A DNA stretch of 23,970 nucleotides from Chrysomallon squamiferum (lineage: Eukaryota; Mollusca; Gastropoda; Neomphalida; Peltospiridae). Shown in pieces: positions 1 through 11,621 of this stretch. The translations under genes and the position numbers were made by a program. The notes under the pieces were generated by a model. The model ran no database searches. It was not told where the DNA came from and saw nothing but the letters and a program-made list of their open reading frames with translations. The stretch lies in assembly GCA_012295275.1 (NCBI GenBank), contig CM022676.1, positions 11,351,844-11,375,813 of the forward strand. Reading direction: 5' to 3'. The number at the start of each line of letters is the position of its first letter. Position 1 is the first letter of the stretch.

Positions 1-175
1 TTGTTATTGGTGTAACTGTTGTTGTTGTTGTTGATGTAACTGTTGTTGTTGTTGTTGTGGAAGGAAAAGTCAGTGATACAGACTGAACACTAACTGTTAT
101 TGTTGTTGTTGATGTAACTGTTGTTGTTGTTGTTGTTGTGGAAGGAAAAGTCAGTGATACATACTGAACACTAAC

Positions 176-211
<36 letters not shown>

Positions 212-839
212 GGAAGGAAAAGTCAGTGATACACACTGAACACTAACTGTTATTGTTGTTGTTGATGTAACTGTTGTTGTTGTTGTTGTTGTTGTGGAAG
301 GAAAAGTCAGTGATACACACTGAACACTAACTGTTGTTGTTGTTGTTGTTGTTGTTGTGGAAGGAAAAGTCAGTGATACACACTGAACACTAACTGTTGT
401 TGTTGTTGTTGTTGTGGAAGGAAAAGTCAGTGATACACACTGAACACTAACTGTTGTTGTTGTTGTTGTTGTTGTGGAAGGAAAAGTCAGTGATACACAC
501 TGAACACTAACTGTTGTTTGTTGTTGTTGTTGTTGTGGAAGGAAAACTCAGTGATACACACTGAACACTAACTGTTGTTGTTGTTGTTGATGTAACTGTT
601 GTTGTTGTTGTTGTGGAAGGAAAAGTCAGTGATACACACTGAACACAAACTGTTGTTGTTGTTGTTGTTGTGGAAGGAAAAGTCAGTGATACACACTGAA
701 CACTGACTGTTGTTGTTGTTGTTGATGTAACTGTTGTTGTTGTTGTTGTTGTTGTGGAAGGAAAAGTCAGTGATACACACTGAACACTAACTGTTGTTGT
801 TGTTGTGGAAGGAAAAGTCAGTGATACACCGAACTTAAC

Positions 840-878
<39 letters not shown>

Positions 879-3320
879 GGAAGGAAAACTCAGTGATACA
901 CACTGAACACTAACTGTTGTTGTTGTTGTTGATGTAACTGTTGTTGTTGTTGTTGTTGTGGAAGGAAAAGTCAGTGATACACACTGAACACTAACTGTCG
1001 TTGTTGTTGTTGTTGTTGTTGTGGAAGGAAAAGTCAGTGATACACACTGAACACTAACTGTTATTGTTGTTGTCGTTGTAACTGTTGTAGTTGTTGTTGA
1101 TGTAACTGTTGTTGTTGTTGTTGTTGTGGAAGGAAAAGTCAGTGATACACACTGAACACTAACTGTTATTGTTGTTGTTGATGTAACTGTTGTTGTTGTT
1201 GTTGTGGAAGGAAAAGTCAGTGATACACACTGAACACTAACTGTTGACACACTTGTTGTTGTTGTTGTTGTGGAAGGAAAACTCAGTGATACACACTGAA
1301 CACTAACTGTTGTTGTTGTTGTTGATGTAACTGTTGTTGTTGATTAACTGTTGTTGTTGTTGTTGTTGTGGAAGGAAAAGTCAGTGATATGCACTGAACA
1401 CTAACTGTTGTTGTTGTTATTGTGTAACTGTTGTTGTTGTTGTTGATGTAACTGTTGTTGTTGTTGTTGTTGTGGAAGGAAAAGTCAGTGATACACACTG
1501 AACACTAACTGTTATTGTTGTTGTTGATGTAACTGTTGTGTTGTTGTTGATGTAACTGTTGTTGTTGTGGAAGGAAAAGTCAGTGATACACACTGAACAC
1601 TAACTGTTATTGTTGTTGTTGATGTAACTGTTGTTGTTGTTGTTGTGGAAGGAAAAGTCAGTGATACACACTGAACACTAACTGTTATTGTTGTTGTTGA
1701 TGTAACTGTTGTTGTTGTTGTTGTGGAAGGAAAAGTCAGTGATACACACTGAACACTAACTGTTGTTGTTGTTGTTGTTGTGAGTGGAAGGAAAAGTCAG
1801 TGATACACACTGAACACTTGTTGTTGTTGTTGTTGGAAGGAAAAGTCAGTGATACACACTGAACACTAACTGTTGTTGTTGTTGTTGTTGTTGTTGTGGG
1901 AGGAAAAGTCAGTGATGAACACTAACTGTTGTTGTTGTTGTTGTTGTTGTGGAAGGAAAACTCAGTGATACACACTGAACACTGACTGTTGTTGTTGTTG
2001 TTGATGTAACTGTTATTGTTGTTGTTGATGTAACTGTTGTTGTTGTTGTTGTTGTGGAAGGAAAAGTCAGTGATATGCACTGAACACTAGCTGTTGTTGT
2101 TGTTATTGGTGTAACTGTTGTTGTTGTTGTTGATGTAACTGTTGTTGTTGTTGTTGTGGAAGGAAAAGTCAGTGATACAGACTGAACACTAACTGTTATT
2201 GTTGTTGTTGATGTAACTGTTGTTGTTGTTGTTGTGGACGGAAAAGTCAGTGATACATACTGAACACTAACTGTTGTTGTTGTTGTTGTTGTGGAAGGAA
2301 AAGTCAGTGATACACACTGAACACTAACTGTTATTGTTGTTGTTGATCTAACTGTTTGTTGTTGTTGTTGTGGAAGGAAAAGTCAGTGATACACACTGAA
2401 CACTAACTGTTGTTGTTGTTGTTGTTGTTGTGGAAGGAAAAGTGTTGATTGTTGTTGAACATGTAACTGTTGTTGTTGTTGTTGTTGTGGAAGGAAAAGT
2501 CAGTGATACACACTGAACACTGTTGTTGTTGTTGTTAACTGTTGTTGTTGTTGTTGTTGTGTAAGGAAAAGTCAGTGATACACACTGAACACTAACTGTT
2601 GTTGTTGTTGTTGATGTAACTGTTGTTGTTGTTGTTGTTGTGGAAGGAAAAGTCAGTGATACACACTGAACACTAACTGTTGTTGTTGTTGTTGATGTAA
2701 CTGTTGTTGTTGTTGTTGTTCTGGAAGGAAAAGTCAGTCATACACACTGACCACCAACTGTTTTTGTTGTTGTTGTTGTTGTTGCTGTGGAAGGAAAAGT
2801 CAGTGATACACACTGAACACTGACTGTTGTTGTTGTTGTTGATGTAACTGTTGTTGTTGTTGTTGTTGTGGAAGGAAAAGTCAGTGATACACACTGAACA
2901 CTAACTGTTGTTGTTGTTGTTGATGTAACTGTTGTTGTTGTTGTTGATGTAACTGTTATTGTTGTTGTTGATGTAACTGTTGTTGTTGTTGTTGTGGAAG
3001 GAAAAGTCAGTGATACACACTGAACACTAACTGTTATTGTTGTTGTTGTTGTTGATGTAGTTGTTGTTGTTGTTGTTGTTGTTGTTGTGGAAGGAAAAGT
3101 CAGTGATACACACTGAACACAAACTGTTGTTGTTGTTATTGATGTAACTGTTGTTGTTGTTGTTGTTCTGGAAGGAAAAGTCAGTGATACACACTGAACA
3201 CTGACTGTTGTTGTTGTTGTGGAAGGAAAAGTCAGTGATACACACTGAACACTAACTGTTAACTGTTGTTGTTGTTGTTGTTGTGGAAGGAAAAGTCAGT
3301 GATACACACTGAACACTAAC

Positions 3321-3353
<33 letters not shown>

Positions 3354-4046
3354 GGAAGGAAAAGTCAGTGATACACACTGAACACTAACTGTTGTTGTTG
3401 TTGTTGATGTAACTGTTGTTGTTGTTGTTGTTGTGGAAGGAAAAGTCAGTGATACACACTGAACACTAACTGTTTTGTTGTTGTTGATGTAACTGTTGTT
3501 GTTGTTGTTGTTGTGGAAGGAAAAGTCAGTGATACACACTGAACACTAACTGTTATTGTTGTTGTCGATGTAACTGTTGTAGTTGTTGTTGATGTAACTG
3601 TTGTTGTTGTTGTTGTTGTGGAAGGAAAAGTCAGTGATACACACTGAACACTAACTGTTATTGTTGTTGTTGATGTAACTGTTGTTGTTGTTGTTGTTGT
3701 TGTGGAAGGAAAAGTCAGTGATACACACTGAACACTAACTGTTGTTGTTGTTGTTGTTGTTTGTTGTTGTTGTTGTTGTTGTTGTGGAAGGAAAAGTCAG
3801 TGATACACACTGAACACTAACTGTTGTTGTTGTTTGATGTTGTTGTTGTTGTTGATTAACTGTTGTTGTTGTTGTTGTTGTGGAAGGAAAAGTCAGTGAT
3901 ACACACTGAACACTGACTGTTGTTGTTGTTGTTGATGTAACTGTTATTGTTGTTGTTGATGTAACTGTTGTTGTTGTTGTTGTTGTGGAAGGAAAAGTCA
4001 GTGATATACACTGAACACTAGCTGTTGTTGTTGTTATTGGTGTAAC

Positions 4047-4079
<33 letters not shown>

Positions 4080-4565
4080 GGAAGGAAAAGTCAGTGATAC
4101 ACACTGAACACTAACTGTTGTTGTTGTTGTTGATTGTTGTTGTTGTTGTTGTTGTGGAAGGAAAAGTCAGTGATACACACTGAACACTAACTGTTATTGT
4201 TGTTGTTGATGTAACTGTTGTTGTTGTTGTTGTTGTGGAAGGAAAAGTCAGTGATACACACTGAACACTAACTGTTGTTGTTGTTGTTGTTGTTGTTTGT
4301 GGAAACTGTTATTGTTGTTGTTGTTGTAACTGTTGTTGTTGTTGTGGAAGGAAAAGTCAGTGATACACACTGAACACTAACTGTTGTTGTTGTTGTTGAT
4401 GTAACTGTTGTTGTTGTTGTTGTTGTGGAAGGAAAAGTCAGTGATACACACTGAACACTAACTGTTGTTGTTGTTGTTGTTGTGATACACACTGAACACT
4501 GTTGTTGTTGTTGTTGTTGTTGTTGTTGTGGAAGGAAAAGTCAGTGATACACACTGAACACTAAC

Positions 4566-4610
<45 letters not shown>

Positions 4611-6270
4611 GGAAGGAAAAGTCAGTGATACACACTGAACACTAGTTGTTGTTGTTGTTGTTGATGTAACTGTTGTTGTTGTTGTTGTTGTGGAAGGAAA
4701 AGTCAGTGATACACACTGAACACTGACTGTTGTTGTTGTTGTTGTTGTGGAAGGAAAAGTCAGTGATACACACTGAACACTAATTGTTGTTGTTGTTGTT
4801 GTTGTTGATACACACGAACACTAACTGTTATTGTTGTTGTTGATGTAACTGTTGTTGTTGTTGTTGTTGTTGTGGAAGGAAAAGTCAGTGATACACACTG
4901 AACACTAACTGTTGTTGTTGTTGTTGTTGATGTAACTGTTGTTGTTGTTGTTGTTGTTGTGGAAGGAAAAGTCAGTGATACACACTGAACACTAACTGTT
5001 GTTGTTGTTGTTGTTGATGTAACTGTTGTTGTTGTTGTTGTTGTGGAAGGAAAACTGTGTTAACTGTTGTTGTTGTTGTTGTTGATGTAACTGTTGTTGT
5101 TGTTGTTGTTGTTGATGTAACTGTTACTGTTGTTATTGATGTAACTGACTGTTGTTGTTGTTGTTGTTGATGTAACTGTCATTGTTATTTGAACACTAAT
5201 TGTTATTGTTGTTGTTGATGTAACTGTTGTTGTTGTTGTTGTTGTGGAAGGAAAAGTCAGTGATACACACTGAACACTAACTGTTGTTGTTGTTGTTGAT
5301 GTAACTGTTATTGTTGTTGTTGTGGAAGGAAAAGTCAGTGATACACACTGAACACTAACTGTAACTGTTGTTGTTGTTGTTGTTGTGGAAGGAAAAGTCA
5401 GTGATATACACTGAACATTAACTGTTGTTGTTGTTGTTGTTGTGGAAGGAAAAGTCAGTGATACACACTGAACACTAACTGTTGTTGTTGTTGTGGTTGA
5501 TGTAACTGTTACTGTTGTTATTGATGTAACTGTTACTGTTGTTAATGTTGTTATTGATGTAACTGTTATTGTTGTTATTGATGTAACTGTTATTGTTGTT
5601 ATTGATGTAACTGTTGTTGTTGTTGTTCTTGTTGTGGAAGGAAAAGTCAGTTATACACACTGAACACTAACTGTTGTTGTTGTTGTTGATGTAACTGTTA
5701 TTGTTGTTGTTGTGGAAGGAAAAGTCAGTGATACACACTGAACACTAACTGTTGTTGTTGTTGTTGTTGTTGTGGAAGGAAAAGTCAGTGATATACACTG
5801 AACATTAACTGTTGTTGTTGTTGTTGTTGTGGAAGGAAAAGTCAGTGATACACACTGAACACTAACTGTTGTTGTTGTTGTGGTTGATGTAACTGTTACT
5901 GTTGTTATTGATGTAACTGTTACTGTTGTTAATGTTGTTATTGATGTAACTGTTATTGTTGTTATTGATGTAACTGTTATTGTTGTTATTGATGTAACTG
6001 TTGTTGTTGTTGTTCTTGTTGTGGAAGGAAAAGTCAGTTATACACACTGAACACTAACTGTTGTTGTTGTTGTTGATGTAACTGTTATTGTTGTTGTTGT
6101 GGAAGGAAAAGTCAGTGATACACACTGAACACTAACTGTTGTTGTTGTTGTTGTTGTGGAAAGAAAAGTCAGTGATATACACTGAACATTAACTGTTGTT
6201 GTTGTTGTTGTTGTTGTGGAAGGAAAAGTCAGTGATACACACTGAACACTGAACTGTTTGTTGTTGCTGT
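1..6270. repeat. Compound TTG microsatellite / 39-bp core satellite array
   Basis: The whole stretch alternates perfect (TTG)n tracts with a conserved 39-bp core that begins TGGAAGGAAAAGTCAGTG and ends ACACTGAACACTAACTG. I count about 74 cores, plus a few truncated ones (near 2430, 4480, 4800 and 5050). Many TTG tracts are interrupted by GATGTAACTG or GATGTAACTGTTATTG spacers, which link this array to the 24-bp repeats at 10590 and 21887. Core variants recur: ACTCAGTG for GTCAGTG, ATACAGACTG, ATACATACTG, ATATGCACTG, CACTAGCTG. Core and spacers are mostly multiples of three, so minus-strand frames stay open as Thr-, Asn- or Gln-rich ORFs. I regard these as non-coding. The array probably continues left of the window and is cut on the right by an assembly gap. 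Confidence 0.95.
5280..6250. repeat. 387-bp higher-order repeat within the TTG/core array
   Basis: A block with the rare spacers GTGGTTGATG, GTTACTGTTGTTATTG and GTTAATGTTG, followed by GTTCTTGTTG and a core with GTCAGTTATAC, appears from 5478 and again, essentially identical, from 5865, an offset of 387 bp. The flanking cores, one with ATATACACTGAACATTAACTG, repeat at the same offset. A third, partial copy starts near 6056 and runs towards the gap. This indicates recent block duplication inside the array. Confidence 0.8.
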
Positions 6271-6470
6271 NNNNNNNNNNNNNNNNNNNNNNNNNNNNNN
6301 NNNNNNNNNNNNNNNNNNNNNNNNNNNNNNNNNNNNNNNNNNNNNNNNNNNNNNNNNNNNNNNNNNNNNNNNNNNNNNNNNNNNNNNNNNNNNNNNNNNN
6401 NNNNNNNNNNNNNNNNNNNNNNNNNNNNNNNNNNNNNNNNNNNNNNNNNNNNNNNNNNNNNNNNNNNNNN
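6271..6470. other. Assembly gap (200 N)
   Basis: Exactly 200 undetermined bases separate the TTG/core array from unique DNA. The round length suggests a placeholder, so the true size is unknown. In the other two units the 24-bp/TTG repeat is followed by a ~300-bp flank, the 91-bp satellite, a 150-bp block and an (ATAAAC)n array before the gene's 3' flank. None of these is seen left of gene A, so the gap may hide them. Confidence 0.95.
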
Positions 6471-6962
6471 TAACATTTATTTCCTAACTCAGACCACAGT
6501 ATGTGAAAACAGCTAAATAAATAAGTAAATAAATATATAAATAAATAATTAAATAAATAATTAAATAAGTAAATATGTACACAAAGCTACACACAAAGCA
6601 TAAATTTATGCACCATAGAAAACAAAGTAGACATATTTAGACTCAGACATACATGCATATATATAATAACAATTGTCAACAAAAAGCAAATGATAACAGC
6701 AGTTGTCTTCATAGCTATAGCTATTCTGCAGCAGAGTGAAAGCATGATTAAACTATTAACAATAACGTGACGTCATTGTTATGAATATTTCTAGTATTGT
6801 GTGAATTTATGTGAATACTATTACTCTTAACACATTATGACGTAATTTCTATAAATACTACTGGTTTTGAGAAATCATGAGGTCATTTCTGTGGATACTA
6901 CTGTTTTTCATACACCACGCATCATTTCTGTAAACTTTGCCATGGAACACTTTGACGTCATT
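6471..6962. other. 3' flank of gene A, AT-rich, with TGACGTCA-type repeats
   Basis: No gene is visible. 6512-6575 is a degenerate AAAT-rich run. From about 6748 to the stop codon the sequence aligns with the 3' flank of gene B (from ~17215). It contains a degenerate tandem motif of the form TGACGTCATTTCTATAAATAC at about 6768, 6838, 6888, 6915 and 6953. Perfect TGACGTCA palindromes lie at 6768-6775 and 6953-6960. The only minus-strand AATAAA I see is at 6476-6481, some 480 bp past the stop. It may or may not be the poly(A) signal. Confidence 0.6.
6953..6960. promoter_or_regulatory. CRE-like palindrome two bases past the gene A stop
   Basis: TGACGTCA is the consensus CREB/ATF site. It sits two bases downstream of the TGA stop of gene A. 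An identical copy has the same spacing after gene B (17406-17413), and another lies further out in each flank (6768-6775, 17236-17243). The motif is seen directly. A regulatory role is only inferred, and it may simply be the best-preserved element of a degenerate repeat. Confidence 0.3.
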
Positions 6963-8808
<1,846 letters not shown>

Positions 8809-9367
8809 CGTGCACTGTACTGTTCAGATGAAAGTATGTGTCTCAGTTAGAAATACACATCGAATATTCAATACTTCTGACTTGAAAGTAGTATTTCTCA
8901 GTAAATCGGGTATTGAATGTTTTTTCACGTTCACCTGTTTTAAAAGAAAATAATTTAAAATAATAACCAGTGATGTTGTACACACAGACAAACAGAAAAC
9001 TTAAATCGATATCCTCGTAGAATATGGATATAAAAGATAACAAAATAATAAAATAGTAGTATATCTAACACTCTTCAGTGAATCCTAAAAACTGGTATTT
9101 GTAACAGTTCTGAATTAATCCAGTAATGTTACGAATGGATCTAAGCCGGACAATTTCAAAACAGACATCGTAAAATGGCGCTTACCATAGCAACTAGCAC
9201 TGAATGTGGCAAATTAACAGGTTAGGTAAGTGTTACACAAACAAACAAACGTTGAGCTTCTTCAGCTTCACGGTATCAAGTTGCTTTAGTTCATTAAAAC
9301 CATTGTTGTCAGTTTGAATGTCTGCGTAAAACTGTGAACAGACGTTCAGATATCATTGATTTACATC

Positions 9368-9370
<3 letters not shown>
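8809..9370. other. Upstream region of gene A
   Basis: This would carry the promoter and 5' UTR of gene A, but I see no convincing TATA box or 5' exon on the minus strand. The proximal ~20 bp and the stretch from ~9120 to 9235 (around GGCAAATTAACAG) align with the gene B upstream region. Roughly 230 bp between ~8850 and 9060 has no counterpart in B, so one copy has gained or lost DNA here. Confidence 0.5.
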
Positions 9371-9431
<61 letters not shown>

Positions 9432-9441
9432 CGTGTGTGTG
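9371..9441. repeat. (GT)n microsatellite
   Basis: GT dinucleotides run about 56 nt without interruption, then with two GC variants to about 9441. The equivalent site upstream of gene B (19447-19470) has only a short, imperfect GT run. Confidence 0.95.
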
Positions 9442-9610
9442 TATTTTTGCATTAATCAGTGTGTGGTTCGTGTGATCTCTTCACAAAACTGATAATTAGA
9501 ATATTCCACACAGCACTGAACTCAGTTTTCATCACAAATCGAACATTTTGTCAACACTGTTGATTGGAGAATAGACTTCATATCGAATATCTTTTTCCTT
9601 ATTTAATAGC

Positions 9611-9672
9611 TTTAATTTAATTTAATTTAATTTAATTTAATTTAATTTATTTTAATTTTATTTAATTTTATT
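9611..9672. repeat. (TTTAA)n pentanucleotide microsatellite
   Basis: About nine perfect TTTAA units are followed by TTTTA and ATTTT variants. Gene B's upstream region has no such run at the aligned position. Confidence 0.9.
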
Positions 9673-10190
9673 TGTTTGTTTTAGGCTATAATTATAGCCA
9701 GTAAGTAAACATTCAGCTCGTATATAAGATGATACCAAACCTGGAATATGATTCCTTAAAATATTGGAGATCGTCAAAATGCAATACGGAATTGATATCT
9801 TTAGTTTTTCGTGAGAGTTTTGTTTATTTGACAAACTGATTAATCACTAGTTCATTTCAAATCCTGCTTGTGTTTTTTGCTGTCTTTTACTCCTTCTTCA
9901 TAGAGAATTCTTTCTGATTACGTCTTCAGTGACTTCCTTCCCCGTCTGCGTAGACACATTAATTGTCACGTGTTGTCACTACCTGTAAATCTCTCACACG
10001 TAACTAACGAGCATTTAAAACCTGCTTGTTTTTAATGTTTTGTAATTCAAAAGTAAAATACTTAATACTCACTGTCTCGTTTTTACTAATATTTTCACTG
10101 CACTCTGTAGTATGTTGTTTTATTCATTGTCTCAGTGTTTTCTTATTCAGTGTAGAGAAATGTTTATATGAACAGTGTTACATCACAATG
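9673..10190. other. AT-rich intergenic DNA, no gene seen
   Basis: It aligns in parts with 19700-19745 and 21130-21463 upstream of gene B. The ~1.4 kb between those two B segments is absent here, the junction lying near 9870-9903. A 60-codon plus-strand ORF at 10026-10208 is not preserved in the B copy and is not called. Confidence 0.5.
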
Positions 10191-10384
10191 CAGTTTATCA
10201 GTTTGTAAAACACGACACAGACAAACCAGTTATTGATTAAAAAAACTGAACAAACCACACAATGAAATAAAGATTAAAATTCTAACTGTTGTCTTTTCTC
10301 TACTCGTCATGCCATACAAACAAAAACAACAGACGTTCAGACGAACAGTGAAATATTGACGAATGAATACACAAACTGCTGCAG
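10191..10384 (-). other. Conserved 194-bp block upstream of gene A
   Basis: From CAGTTTATCAGTTTGTAAAAC onward this block matches 21464-21658 at roughly 92-94%, clearly better than the DNA around it. On the minus strand it contains a 26-codon ORF (10230-10310) beginning MTSREKTTVRI and continuing with a hydrophobic run. The B copy keeps the same first 11 residues but stops two codons sooner. It could be a regulatory element, an unannotated 5' exon with a signal-peptide-like sequence, or simply a slowly diverging part of the duplication. Confidence 0.5.
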
Positions 10385-10589
10385 ATATTAGTATTATATT
10401 TATTGCTTTGTTTGTTTTGTTTATTGTTCTTATTCTTTATTCAGTTATTTTCCTTTAATTATTTAAAAATAATATCACATTTTCAAAATTGTCACACTCA
10501 ATAGTTTTGTATTAAGCAGCTTTGGTTTGTGTTAAATAAGATATTTATTTCTATAATTTATCTCCGTCATCCTTTTTCTTAGATTTACT
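10385..10589. other. AT-rich spacer before the 24-bp repeat
   Basis: No gene is seen. It aligns with 21659-21886 of the next unit, including ATAATATCACATTTTCAAAA and TATTTCTATAATTTATC. Confidence 0.5.
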
Positions 10590-11320
10590 AATACTGATGT
10601 TGTTATTGATATTACTGTTATTGTTGTTATTGATGTAACTGTTATTGTTGTTATTGATGTAACTGTTATTGTTGTTATTGATATAACTGTTATTGTTGTT
10701 ATTGATATAACTGTTATTGTTGTTATTGATATAACTGTTATTGTTGTTATTGATATAACTGTTATTGTTGTTATTGATATAACTGTTATTGTTGTTGTCG
10801 ATATAACTGTTATTGTTGTTATCGATGTAACTGTTATTGTTGTTATCGATGTAACTGTTATTGTTGTTATCGATGTAACTGTTATTGTTGTTATCGATCT
10901 AACTGTTATTGTTGTTATTGATATAACTATTATTGTTGTTATTCATGTAACTGTTATTGTTGTTATTGATGTAACTGTTATTGTTGTTATTGATATAACT
11001 GTTATTGTTGTTGTTGTTGTGGAAGGAAAAGTCAGTGATACACACTGAACACTAACTGTTGTTGTTGTTGTGGTTGATGTAACTGTTACTGTTGTTATTG
11101 ATATAACTGTTATTGTTGTTATTGATGTAACTGTTATTGTTGTTATTGATGTAACTGTTATTGTTGTTATTGATGTAACTGTTGTTGTTGTTGTTCTTGT
11201 TGTGGAAGGAAAAGTCAGTGATACACACTGAACACTAACTGTTGTTGTTGTTGTTGTTGATGTAACTGTTGTTGTTGTTGTTGTGGAAGGAAAAGTCAGT
11301 GATGTACACTGAACACTAAC
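10590..11320. repeat. 24-bp tandem repeat grading into TTG/39-bp core satellite
   Basis: From about 10609 to 11010 there are roughly 16 copies of a 24-bp unit, GTTATTGTTGTTATTGAT followed by ATAACT or GTAACT. Exact 24-bp spacing is visible, for example 10631 to 10655. Three complete TTG-satellite cores follow (near 11019, 11199 and 11283), separated by more 24-bp units and short (TTG)n tracts. The array ends sharply at 11320. The same composite sits at 21887-22372 in the next unit. Confidence 0.92.
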
Positions 11321-11621
11321 GCAGGTGTGACCAGTACGAGAATCTTGTCTTTGTTTAACACAAAACCAGGTTATCTGTGAAACTGTGTTTTCTTCACGTA
11401 TGTTAACTAGAGATATTTTATTAATGTACTAAATTTTATAGGTACGTAATCTTTATGTTATCTAGTTTCTATGTATAAAATACATAAAATAACGAAAATA
11501 ATAATAAATATGAATTACTCATTATAATCCGTAAAGAAACTTGGTTCGACTGACGATATAAGCACATAAATAAAGTTCTGTTCGAACATGCGTAGTACTC
11601 TTTGACAGGACAATACTCGAA
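11321..11621. other. Unique flank between the TTG/core and 91-bp satellites
   Basis: It begins GCAGGTGTGACCAGTACGAG and is AT-rich. It matches 22373-22677 at about 90% or better over its length. No ORF or RNA gene is seen. It marks a fixed junction in each unit of the tandem array. Confidence 0.7.

Noticed and set aside
507-1250. 247-codon minus-strand ORF rich in threonine with a repeated core peptide
   Set aside because: It is the translation of the TTG/39-bp satellite. The other two frames are equally open as Asn- and Gln-rich ORFs, and the repeat is a multiple of three. No splice or start context supports a gene.
5475-6047. Two identical 61-codon Asn-rich ORFs
   Set aside because: They are a product of the 387-bp duplication of repeat DNA, not duplicated genes.
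10026-10208. 60-codon hydrophobic plus-strand ORF
   Set aside because: The reading frame is not kept in the homologous DNA upstream of gene B (about 21290-21480), and composition is that of AT-rich intergenic DNA.
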